Source of the DNA: Trachipleistophora hominis
Lineage: Eukaryota > Microsporidia > Pleistophoridae
NCBI GenBank assembly: GCA_000316135.1
Contig: JH994065.1
Coordinates: 3,650-21,016, forward strand
Length of the DNA stretch: 17,367 bases
Direction of reading: 5' to 3'
The position numbers and the translations under genes are program-made. The first letter of the stretch is position 1, and every line of letters starts with the position of its first letter. This document shows positions 8,811-16,094 of this stretch, one piece after another. The notes beneath the pieces were generated by a model. The model was not told where the DNA came from and made no database searches. It saw only the letters and a list, made by a program, of their open reading frames with translations.

Positions 8811-9023
8811 TCGTATTTAATTGTTGATTATTGTTTGCCTCGAGCAATCAAACCGGATACCATTATGAACTGGAAATCATTGCATATGCCACAATGTCAA
8901 TCAATTATAGAAGCCTTTCCTCTATTCATAGATAAACTAAGAAATGATTTAATTGAAGATTTATTTTCAAGTGGCTACAGTGTAGCTATTAGTTTACATG
9001 TAAATTTACACCATTTGATTTAA
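8811..9023 (+). pseudogene. Coding-like frame just upstream of NTT2, start lost
   Basis: A 70-codon frame opens after a TGA at 8808 and closes at TAA 9021-9023. The first ATG is at 8865, which would give 52 residues starting MNWKSLHMPQCQSIIEAF and continuing into an amphipathic segment (FPLFIDKLRNDLIEDLFSSG). The protein-like sense begins before that ATG (PRAIKPDTI), so the ATG is probably not an original start. It ends 71 nt before the NTT2 ATG and is in a different frame from it. No homologue recognised; it may be a remnant, a tiny gene or chance. Confidence 0.25.
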
Positions 9024-9094
9024 ACAATCGGTCAAATACGATTTTTTCTAAGCCCGATTACCAACTATTTTTTTGTAAATATCAGTAGAATGTG

Positions 9095-10780
9095 ATGAAA
9101 AGGCGCATTCATATGGCGAAACCGGGAACTTTCTTTGATAGCTTCTTATCAATTAAAAAATATTTAAACAGAGAACTCCGACGTGATATGCGTGAAGAAG
9201 CCTCCGAAGGAGCTGCAAGCAGCTTGAACACTAGTATATCGAGCAACGAAAAAAAGAAATTCTACTTCAAGAAAATGTGGTTGTGCGCTCTTATGGTTTA
9301 TCTAAGCTATGTCCTGATTTACTCGTCGAGAAATTTGTTAAATGGCATTATAATCGCGAGACAAAGACCTATTGCCAAGTGTTTCACGATTACTTTCATC
9401 ATACTACCCATTACCTTGATAATGTCCGTTTTGGTACGAAAATGGCTGTCCAAGTACAGCATACAAAGAATGATGACATATGCTCTCGGTGTGTATTGCC
9501 TGTACTTCCTGTTTGTGAATCCTGCTCTGATCTACTTCAAGAAAAGATTGGACGTCAACGAGTTTTTAGTCGCTGATCTCATCGCAGACGGAAAAGTGGC
9601 GTACAAAAGAGCAAGGTTTTGTGAAATACTGTTTTGCGCACTGACATCATGGACGGTCACGTTGCAGTTTTCTATGATAAATATTTATGAATCTTTTGTC
9701 CAGTATGTGCTTATGTTCTCCGTATTTAACGAAATTTTCACACAGAAGCAGTACAACGGGTTTGTTTCTATAATCGTCTTTTGTGAAACAGTGTCTCTTT
9801 TAACATCAAGCATTCTCTCGTTGATGCATCAGCAGATAATCGCGTCTGTCGAGTATTACAACAAAGAGTACGTAAATATGACGTTTTCTGGTATAAGCGC
9901 AGCGCTATGTCTCACACTCTTTTCTATTTTCGCATACTTGAGAAAAACAGTTGAAAGTGGAAGGACAGGCTCACTCCAACGATCAAATGTAGTGCTACAT
10001 GTTGAAACACCGGAAGATGATTATGATTCTGTGCGTGATAGGAGTTTATTGTCGCTGCTACGACTTAAATTTGTACGTGCGATTAGTATAAATGTAATTA
10101 CGCTGTTCATCCTCAACGAATTCATTTATATCTCGTTTGAGAGTGGCGTATATACCAAGGCCAAAAAAACATTCAAACACGTCACAAGCTCTGTCATCAA
10201 ATCAACAGACATCATTCGTATAGTCTCTGCATTGTTAATCTTGCTTTCCCTCCTGATGAGTGTGCCGCGATGGCTTATTCAGAACAACTGGAAGTTTCTC
10301 GCGTATTCACCATGTGTGTGGATGATCATGGTGAGCATCGTTCAATTCACGATGGATACGATTTTGAAAGGAGTGGACAATGATGGTTTCCAATTTGTTA
10401 GCCGAGCGTTTCAGAGTTTGAAATCAGACAAGAATGTGGATCTTAGGAGATGTATTTACGGCATATATAACACTTTTACAATTACGGCACTGATAATTGT
10501 ACGGTATTTCAGAAACATCGGCTTTCTTATTACCAAAGAAACGCTGACTATGATGATAGATAGCAAAATACGCCCACGCCTACGAACTATCTATGATGGT
10601 ATGTGTCCGCTTATTGGTAAAGCCATAGCATCCTGCGTTGTGCTATTTACATCAGAGCTGCTTAATTTTAGCGATGCAAGGTCATTTTCTATTGTTGTTC
10701 TTGTATTTGCACTTGTGGTTTTCTATTTTTGGATGAAGAATACGCGATATTTGGTAAAACGATACTATGAGCTATTCTAA
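9095..10780 (+). CDS. Nucleotide transporter (NTT/TLC ATP:ADP translocase family), paralogue 2
   Basis: Predicted 561-residue paralogue of the protein at 4968-6584, with the same order of membrane segments and signatures: IYSSRNLLNG (75-84), the FNEIFTQKQYNGF block in the middle, and KETLTMMIDSKIRPR...IYDGMCPLIGK (481-509). By eye the C-terminal block is about half identical to paralogue 1, so the duplication is not recent. The role is nucleotide exchange or import across a parasite membrane; the substrate is undetermined. The N-terminal extension before the first membrane helix (about 60 residues) is longer and more charged than in paralogue 1. The start is uncertain: ATG 9095 and ATG 9113 are both possible, and 9092 is GTG, unlikely in a eukaryote. 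A CCC at 9053-9055 is farther upstream than at the other genes and may be irrelevant. Confidence 0.93.
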   Translation: MKRRIHMAKPGTFFDSFLSIKKYLNRELRRDMREEASEGAASSLNTSISSNEKKKFYFKKMWLCALMVYLSYVLIYSSRNLLNGIIIARQRPIAKCFTITFIILPITLIMSVLVRKWLSKYSIQRMMTYALGVYCLYFLFVNPALIYFKKRLDVNEFLVADLIADGKVAYKRARFCEILFCALTSWTVTLQFSMINIYESFVQYVLMFSVFNEIFTQKQYNGFVSIIVFCETVSLLTSSILSLMHQQIIASVEYYNKEYVNMTFSGISAALCLTLFSIFAYLRKTVESGRTGSLQRSNVVLHVETPEDDYDSVRDRSLLSLLRLKFVRAISINVITLFILNEFIYISFESGVYTKAKKTFKHVTSSVIKSTDIIRIVSALLILLSLLMSVPRWLIQNNWKFLAYSPCVWMIMVSIVQFTMDTILKGVDNDGFQFVSRAFQSLKSDKNVDLRRCIYGIYNTFTITALIIVRYFRNIGFLITKETLTMMIDSKIRPRLRTIYDGMCPLIGKAIASCVVLFTSELLNFSDARSFSIVVLVFALVVFYFWMKNTRYLVKRYYELF

Positions 10781-11867
10781 AACAGAAATAGCGGGTTTAA
10801 TTAAAAATTTGCGTTTATGTGACACTGTTACTGGGCAAATATTAACTTTATATATGAATATTTCATATCAGCGTTGTACTTGCATATGGTCCAATAGCTA
10901 ATCACATCGTATTCACCCATTTTTGAAACAATACTGTCTACATTAACTAATTGTACAGGTAACAAAAATCTTGTAATGATATTAGTGAATTATGAACATC
11001 TATCTGAGAATGATGCAAATGATGTTTTTACAACATAGAATAATGGATGATATTATCTGTTACAACACTTTATTAACGTTTTTGACTCCATTTGATGAGG
11101 ATACTATCGACGGAGCATCATTTTTGTAATATATTAGCAGTTTATACCAAGAAAATTGTTGTTAAGCGTTTCACAGTAGTCCTAAAATCTTTGTGGTACT
11201 TATTGCAGTTATTTGAAATAAATTTATATATTTGTTCATTATGGTATATTTTAACCTTTTAAAATTATTTGTTTGCCAAGTACATAAACTATCGCTATAT
11301 AACTGAACGTATTTCATATAGCATGTCCACGAATTGATGTAGTAACGTTGATTTTAAAAAATAAGCACCAACAACCTGACAATAAATTAATAAATGCCTC
11401 AACATTGTCCTGGGAAGATATTCTTTCAATGTTTATAGAGATGCCATGTGCAAAAAATTGCAGTAATAGTTTGTTTGTTTTCACAGGTGTAATACAACAA
11501 ACAACTCTTTTTGCAAAAAATAGCTTAGTGGTCATGGTTGGTCTAACGGATTAGGGAAGCATTCGTGTGTACTCTGATGCAGAACGATAAAAAAAGGCAC
11601 TGTTAGTAAAAAAAGTAATTTAAAAAGCTTAAACATCTACTAAAAGAACTACAATTGAGGTATAGAAAGAAGTGTATAAAACTGGGATGTTAGGAGAGCG
11701 AATTATTGGTAAAAAAGGCCAATCAGATAATGACTAACCAAAACATTTTGTCACATAACAAATACGCAGGAACAGTGCAGTGTATGAGTTTATAAACGAA
11801 GTATTAAAATATTTGCTTCGATATCCATTTTAATTATATTGGCAATCATATTTACAACTGTGTACAG
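10781..11867. other. 1.1 kb spacer between convergent NTT2 and NF-YB
   Basis: The convergent spacer contains no intact recognisable gene. Most of it (10992-11554, possibly to about 11760) is occupied by a broken plus-strand coding-like region, listed separately. The rest is AT-rich with no repeats or RNA signature seen. Confidence 0.45.
10992..11554 (+). pseudogene. Decayed plus-strand gene, two frames, internal stops
   Basis: Segment A starts at ATG 10992 and reads 45 codons to TAA 11127, including YNTLLTFLTPFDEDTIDGAS. The same frame stays protein-like past two more stops to about 11300. Segment B, in another frame, is open for 83 codons (11303-11551) with no start codon: FHIACPRIDVVTLILKNKHQ, then STLSWEDILSMFIEMPC, then a hydrophobic stretch ending at TAG 11552. 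Shorter protein-like runs with stops continue in segment B's frame to about 11750 (for example VYKTGMLGERIIGKKGQSDN). Together this resembles a gene of at least 560 bp inactivated by one frameshift and several nonsense changes. The family is not recognised. Segment B is the strongest relic in the window, but coding status rests on composition and length only. Confidence 0.38.
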
Positions 11868-12356
11868 TTACTGTAAGTGTCTGTAGTCGTTACTAAAATG
11901 GGGACGGTGTTCACCAAAATCTTTTTCGGTGTAACTTTTATTTTTAAACGCTTTCCCACCATCCTTATATCTCATAAAATACTTCTTAGTTATCTCTGCG
12001 TAATAATACATTCCAAGCTGTTTCATAGACCGTATCAGATCGTCTCCTGTTATGGTTTTCCTGTTCTCGCTCTCGCATATTTCTTTGGCCATACACGTAA
12101 CAATTGCTATAAATTCACTGGCACTCTTCTGCATTAGTTCTTTCGCATCCTTCGCTATCTTAGCACTTCTTGGTATTGGGCCTTTCATGATCTTAGAAAT
12201 ATTCGCTATTGGAAGTAATCTATCAGTTGACTTCAACGGACCATAAGAATTTTTGTCAATGTCCATATCACTTCTAAATTGCAGTCTTTTATATTTGCTT
12301 GGTCTCGTTGTGTCCTGGTTTGTTTCACTCATGTAGAATTGATTAGTTTCAGCCAT
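11868..12356 (-). CDS. HAP3: CCAAT-binding factor NF-YB/HAP3 histone-fold subunit
   Basis: Predicted 162-residue protein with one NF-YB-type histone fold (about 45-131). Diagnostic blocks are LLPIANISKIMK (47-58), KIAKDAKE (66-73), SEFIAIVT (80-87) and ENRKTITGDDL (97-107), followed by LG...Y and a basic end. These match NF-YB better than the related Dr1/NC2-beta. NF-YB pairs with NF-YC (HAP5) and recruits NF-YA (HAP2) to bind CCAAT promoter boxes in the nucleus; the partner genes are not in this window. The N-terminus has a short imperfect repeat (AETNQFYMSETNQ). The start is ATG 12356-12354. The codon before it is GTG (12359-12357) and is rejected as a start. CCCC lies 10-13 nt upstream, and an 18-bp palindrome lies about 90 nt upstream. 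Confidence 0.9.
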   Translation of the reverse strand: MAETNQFYMSETNQDTTRPSKYKRLQFRSDMDIDKNSYGPLKSTDRLLPIANISKIMKGPIPRSAKIAKDAKELMQKSASEFIAIVTCMAKEICESENRKTITGDDLIRSMKQLGMYYYAEITKKYFMRYKDGGKAFKNKSYTEKDFGEHRPHFSNDYRHLQ

Positions 12357-12365
12357 CACCGATAA

Positions 12366-12369
12366 GGGG
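12366..12369 (-). promoter_or_regulatory. CCC-type start-proximal signal of HAP3
   Basis: CCCC on the minus strand ending 9 nt before the ATG at 12356. It is the same arrangement as at VMA8 and the three genes on the right, and it supports the ATG choice over the preceding GTG. Confidence 0.5.
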
Positions 12370-12442
12370 CTGAAACACAGTTTGAAATGTAAAAATTTTT
12401 GGGAGGGAGGTACGACTGAAGAGGGAATGAACGTTTGTATTA

Positions 12443-12460
12443 TTCATGGTTAACCATGAA
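12443..12460. promoter_or_regulatory. 18-bp perfect palindrome upstream of HAP3
   Basis: TTCATGGTTAACCATGAA is identical to its reverse complement over 18 bases with no spacer. It lies 87-104 bases upstream of the HAP3 start codon. Its place and symmetry fit a binding site for a homodimeric DNA-binding protein. No second copy was noticed in the window. Function is inferred only from symmetry and position. Confidence 0.3.
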
Positions 12461-12747
12461 AAAACGATAAATTAGTCGTTAGCACAACAATATTTAATTT
12501 TTCAGTTTTAACTAGCGCGGCCACGAAATTATCACAAATTGACGCAGTCCGTGGTTCAAGAGCAGACAAGAGTTTTGTTTAATTCCATGAAAAGCAATTT
12601 CCAAACAAACAACTTTAATAGTTAGAAATTTAGCTTGTAGGGTTTAATTTCTTTTCACATTTATAGAAGTCGGTTTATTCATTTCAATCCAATAAGACAA
12701 TACAGATTCTCTAGACGCAAAAAATCAAACGCGCGTACTATCGAACC

Positions 12748-12850
12748 ATGAACCAAAAGCCGGTGGCCATAGTCGGTCCCAGCGGACCGGAAGAATGTGT
12801 TTGGTTACCTAACGTGTGTGAAAAAGATAATTAAACCGGCCTGTAGTTAA
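12748..12850 (+). pseudogene. Truncated, frame-shifted P-loop NTPase start (guanylate-kinase-like?)
   Basis: An ATG frame of 28 codons (12748-12834) begins MNQKPVAIVGPSG, which closely resembles the N-terminus and Walker A start of guanylate kinases and the Walker A of ABC ATPases. Instead of the expected G-K-S/T the frame continues PEECVW and stops. A second frame from 12785 to 12850 reads RKNVFGYLTCVKKIIKPACS: a Lys-Asn pair sits where GK-S/T should be, as if two bases were lost inside the P-loop codons. Neither frame continues into a recognisable kinase core. The island is visibly more GC-rich than the flanking spacer. It is most simply a decayed gene 5' end, but the match is short. Confidence 0.35.
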
Positions 12851-12889
12851 AAAAAATGTGACTAATTATGTTAAATTCATTCATAATTT

Positions 12890-13220
12890 ATTGTTTATTT
12901 CTAACAAAGTTTGTTTATATTATCTTCATACTTTCCACTCATCCAATAAAGCGTAATTTATTGTTTCGACAAATTCTTTGATCGATCACACGTTTAAATG
13001 CATGTTTTATGTATCATTCGTGGTTCAATATGACTTCGAATTCTTTCATCTTGTCGAGTTTATACGGGAGAGATACCAAGACAGCATGGTTTATAGCATC
13101 TGTATGTAAGATTGTGTCATACAATACCGTAAATTAGAAACACATTCTCAACGTTCTGTGCCATATTGAAAGCGAATACATGAGCATAGCGTGGTGTTTT
13201 TCTTTTTCCTGACAGATTTT
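12890..13220 (-). pseudogene. Stop-interrupted minus-strand coding-like relic
   Basis: One minus-strand frame is protein-like across about 330 bases with about five in-frame stops. The best pieces are an open 39-codon stretch (13133-13017) containing TDAINHAVLVSLPYKLDKMK and, after one TGA (13016-13014), a 24-codon stretch (13013-12942) reading YIKHAFKRVIDQRICRNNKL and onward. Keeping the frame over a stop with sensible composition on both sides favours an old gene with nonsense changes. No intact start and no recognised family. Confidence 0.3.
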
Positions 13221-13816
13221 TTAAACCGCTGCAGTCATATAGTCAGCAATATTAGAAAACAATGAGTATGATGCAATGTAATGATTTTCTATCTCTATAA
13301 TTGTGTGTATTAACATAACTAAATTATTTGTAATAAAATACCGCTATAATTATTAGTACATCAAGGCAAACACCCATTCGTATCATATTTATCGCAAGAA
13401 TAAACCCAAAATATGAATTTTTTAGTACAAACTTACTGCTTGAAGGCTGTTTTGTATTGTTAATACGATTAAAATATTGAACATCTTATTTCGTACATTT
13501 TACAATATCGCCACAGTGAAGCTATACCATTTTTATTTGCATGTGTCGATGTAGGCACATCGTGATGAAAATTTCGTTCAATTTCTCAATTCAATTTCGG
13601 GCTGATCTAGAAATTCACTTTTTTCTCTAAAGTATGTTTATAATTATTATAATTACGTACATCATCCAATTTTTTTAACTAAAAATGGTTATTTAGTATT
13701 CTATACACTTTATATCACCCACTATTCAATTAAATATGTTTTTCTGGTCTATTGAGACCCATCGTAGTAACTCATCACTGGACCATAAACCTACAAATCC
13801 ATAAAACACAATTGAG

Positions 13817-13819
13817 CCC
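13817..13819 (+). promoter_or_regulatory. CCC signal abutting the start of the acidic-protein gene
   Basis: CCC lies immediately before ATG 13820, the closest spacing of the five C-runs seen at starts in this window. Confidence 0.45.
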
Positions 13820-14647
13820 ATGTCATCCTTTCCGCTCGACTCAACCTTTCTCACCAAAGATGTAGAAAATGACCGGAAACTTACGATGGAGGATGTGGAA
13901 GTCGAATATGAAAAAATAAGGGAGCAAATGTACAAGGAAATGGAGATAGAAAAGGTACAAAACAACATTTATCAGAAGTTATATAATAAAATGAAAAGTA
14001 ATTCGTTCTCTTTTGAACGAATACAGAAACAAGATAAGAGATCATTACAACCAAAGAATGATCAATACACGATAACTGAATCGCCAAAAATGTCTAATAT
14101 GGGCAATGATGGTATTGAAATGGTAGATAAGGTAAAACAAGATGCATATACCGGTTCAGAGGGTATTGTCGGTACAATAGTGGAAAGTGAGATTGATGAT
14201 GAATCAGACATTGTTGATCTCAATAACATTACTGATTCGGAAGAAGGTGTTACACAACAAGACCCGTATAAAAGCAAATATCTGGATGTAGAGGCAGAGG
14301 AGGGTAGCACAGGAAGCGAGGTAGATGTACCGTATGATAACTTTGACTACGCAAAAGATATAAAGAGACAAGATGATATTATCAAGAGGTTGGAGAAAAG
14401 GTATCTGAGAAAAAAGAAGGTGGAAAAGCTGGAACCCCTTTTTAAGGTGGAGGATGTGTCGAGTAGTGAAGAAAATTTAGAGTTTGTTAACCTTAGTACG
14501 GACAACATTGAATGCAACATAGTGAAAGATGAGGACAGCGTTGAATGTGTTGAGAATGAGAAAGGGCGAGATCTCAACGAGTACATGGTCGATGAAGATA
14601 TAAATCCGTACGGCCTTATGAATTTATCGCGTAATAAGCGCAAATAG
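13820..14647 (+). CDS. Acidic, largely disordered protein of unknown function
   Basis: Predicted 275-residue soluble protein, not recognised. Residues 22-60 form a charged, likely helical or coiled segment (VEVEYEKIREQMYKEMEIEK and onward). The middle (about 85-175) is rich in Asp, Glu, Ser, Gly and Thr and is probably disordered. A second charged helix follows at about 178-205 with a lysine/arginine cluster (RLEKRYLRKKKVEKL). Then comes another acidic stretch, and the protein ends INPYGLMNLSRNKRK, a basic tail that could be a nuclear targeting signal. There are no membrane segments and no signal peptide. The composition would fit a nuclear or RNA-associated scaffold, but this is inference. 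The start ATG directly follows CCC. It is the first of three same-strand genes. Confidence 0.75.
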   Translation: MSSFPLDSTFLTKDVENDRKLTMEDVEVEYEKIREQMYKEMEIEKVQNNIYQKLYNKMKSNSFSFERIQKQDKRSLQPKNDQYTITESPKMSNMGNDGIEMVDKVKQDAYTGSEGIVGTIVESEIDDESDIVDLNNITDSEEGVTQQDPYKSKYLDVEAEEGSTGSEVDVPYDNFDYAKDIKRQDDIIKRLEKRYLRKKKVEKLEPLFKVEDVSSSEENLEFVNLSTDNIECNIVKDEDSVECVENEKGRDLNEYMVDEDINPYGLMNLSRNKRK

Positions 14648-14793
14648 CATGTTCATACAAAGCATTCATTAATATTTACGCAATTAAACGATAATAACTG
14701 AAAAAATTTTAGTTCTAGATTATAAAACAATTCGGTCGTCCACATCGTACACACCCCTAAATTTTTTTATATTCTTTATGAGAATTTGCCACG

Positions 14794-14814
14794 TATCCTG
14801 AACATTTCAGGATA
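14794..14814. repeat. Perfect 9-bp inverted repeat with 3-nt loop
   Basis: TATCCTGAA (14794-14802), loop CAT, TTCAGGATA (14806-14814). All nine pairs are Watson-Crick. It is located about 150 nt after the acidic-protein stop and about 190 nt before the next ATG. It could act as an RNA 3'-end hairpin or a protein-binding operator. Confidence 0.4.
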
Positions 14815-14996
14815 ATATTGGCAAAAAATTATACCGTCTGTATTGGTACAAAATAGTCTTTTTTGTTATTATCTGTGATCTTCGCGTAGGTGTTTGGGTG
14901 AAATAACTACAAAAGACGCTTTTCGATCACGGCTTTTCATTCATTATTACCCTAAAACAGCGATTTTTGAGCTGTTAAACGCCCGTAAATCGGCTG

Positions 14997-15001
14997 CCCC
15001 C
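14997..15001 (+). promoter_or_regulatory. CCCCC start signal of the lysine-rich protein gene
   Basis: Five C, ending 6 nt before ATG 15008. It supports this ATG as the true start even though the frame is open farther upstream. Confidence 0.5.
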
Positions 15002-15007
15002 ACCAGA

Positions 15008-15838
15008 ATGAGTTTCCTTATAAACAAAGAACGAGAACAGATACTAAAGGGGGATTACGAGCCAAAATCGAAGTTCACGTACATGTATGCGCTGCTCAAA
15101 TCACAAAAGGTAAAGAAAAGGAAGGAAGTGGATTACAAAAAGATGTCTACATCGAAACTACTCAGTTCAAAAAATTATACCAAAAAACTAATCGAAGAAC
15201 TAAAACAAAGACCGTTCAAGAAAATAATCAAATACTTTGAATCGATTCCGCCGCTGAAAAACGAACTGTATTATTGGCATCCGTCAAAAAAAATAAATGA
15301 TCCTTTAACGCTGCTGATCAAGATGTACAAGCAAAACGATCTGCTAAAAAAAATGAGAGTAGCGAAGTGCGAAGCTCTGATATTTAAATGCAAAGGATTT
15401 GATAAGTTTGAAGGCATGTTGCAAGAACGGATAAATATGAACGAACTTAAGGTTTTAAACGAGGATTACAATTTTTTTGGAAAGTTCTGGATTACGAGAA
15501 AAGGAAAAACACAAGAATTCTATGATTACGCATGCAAAATGGGCGCAGTGACTAACAAAAATAGGAAAACCGTCGATGTGGTACAACGGATCATCACGCA
15601 TCCATACTGGTGTGATAACACGTGTATGGCATCGTTCTCCTTTCTTAAAATGCCATATGTAAAAAACTTAGACTTTTCAGTGGTTGAATGCCATTCGTTC
15701 TTGGAGATTGAAATTGAGGACCGAACGGTTATTGTGAGTTTTAGGGAATTCAATGGGTTATTGAGGAAAGACAAAAAATACGAAGCGATATGGAATGCAC
15801 TAGGAGTGACATATGAAGAAGAGATCGAGATAGATTAA
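15008..15838 (+). CDS. Lysine-rich protein of unknown function
   Basis: Predicted 276-residue soluble protein, not recognised. The first 120 residues are strongly basic and helical (repeated Lys/Arg clusters, for example KSQKVKKRKEVDYKK). The second half looks more globular, with aromatic and hydrophobic blocks (VLNEDYNFFGKFWITRKG), a Cys pair C202/C206 in HPYWCDNTC, and beta-like segments before an acidic C-terminus (EEEIEID). No membrane segment or signal peptide. The basic N-terminus suggests nucleic-acid or ribosome contact, which is inference only. The start is taken as ATG 15008 because it follows CCCCC. The 43 upstream open codons contain no ATG, although their translation (for example IHYYPKTAIFELLNARK) is oddly protein-like. 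Confidence 0.8.
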   Translation: MSFLINKEREQILKGDYEPKSKFTYMYALLKSQKVKKRKEVDYKKMSTSKLLSSKNYTKKLIEELKQRPFKKIIKYFESIPPLKNELYYWHPSKKINDPLTLLIKMYKQNDLLKKMRVAKCEALIFKCKGFDKFEGMLQERINMNELKVLNEDYNFFGKFWITRKGKTQEFYDYACKMGAVTNKNRKTVDVVQRIITHPYWCDNTCMASFSFLKMPYVKNLDFSVVECHSFLEIEIEDRTVIVSFREFNGLLRKDKKYEAIWNALGVTYEEEIEID

Positions 15839-16094
15839 AAATGTTTAACAAGTAACATTATATTAAGAAGGATAGGCTTGTACGACTATCTGATCCGTAT
15901 TTGTAGACTTTTTGTTTTTTTATTTTTATGAAGTATTCGAATGCAACCACGATTCAGTAAGTTCTTCCGTTGTATAACCCCATCAAACACCAATGCTGTT
16001 CATAATTCGTCTTTCAAACCGTTAATTTGTTGTCCACGAAATTAGAATGCCTGCGCAAAAATGAGCATCCCCTATAAATTTAATTTTCTTGGTA
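15839..16094. other. Short spacer before the SCA7 gene
   Basis: AT-rich spacer of about 255 nt, containing the C-run at 16069-16072 and a short upstream ATG frame (16061, 23 codons) that overlaps the next start out of frame. Nothing else seen. Confidence 0.5.
16069..16072 (+). promoter_or_regulatory. CCCC signal upstream of the SCA7 gene
   Basis: CCCC followed directly by TATAAATT, 22 nt upstream of ATG 16095. It is farther from the start than at the other genes, so it is less certain. Confidence 0.35.

Larger units (their letters stand above)
6585..9094. other. 2.5 kb AT-rich spacer between the two NTT genes
   Basis: No intact recognisable gene in 2.5 kb, unusually long for a microsporidian. 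A perfect 7-bp inverted repeat with a TCTT loop (GATTAAA/TTTAATC, 6594-6611) follows the NTT1 stop by 9 nt and may mark its transcript end. Coding-like but broken frames at 7537-7761 and 8811-9023 are listed separately. Other frames of 50-70 codons (6790-6942 plus, 8111-8293 plus, 8325-8519 minus) have unremarkable AT-driven translations and are probably chance. Confidence 0.5.
12357..13819. other. 1.5 kb divergent spacer between HAP3 and the acidic-protein gene
   Basis: It holds the upstream regions of two divergent genes, the 18-bp palindrome, a GC-richer island at about 12745-12840 with a broken P-loop fragment, and a stop-interrupted minus-strand relic at 12890-13220. A further minus-strand open stretch of about 37 codons around 13470-13585 (containing HHDVPTSTHANKNGIASLWR) is too short to call. 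The rest is AT-rich with no supported gene. Confidence 0.45.
14648..15007. other. Spacer between the two unknown genes
   Basis: AT-rich, with a perfect hairpin (listed separately) and the C-run of the next gene. The reading frame of the next gene is open back to 14879 without an ATG; a TTG at 14894 is not accepted as a start. Confidence 0.5.

Noticed and set aside
9277..9576. 99-codon frame inside NTT2
   Set aside because: Shadow of the transporter frame.
12741..12800. Possible minus-strand tRNA (GGTTCGATAGT on the reverse strand) in the GC-rich island
   Set aside because: The B-box-like string does not fit the consensus, and no acceptor, D or anticodon stems form a cloverleaf around it.
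14894..15007. TTG start for the lysine-rich gene
   Set aside because: Non-AUG starts are unlikely here, and the ATG at 15008 has the CCCCC signal 6 nt upstream.
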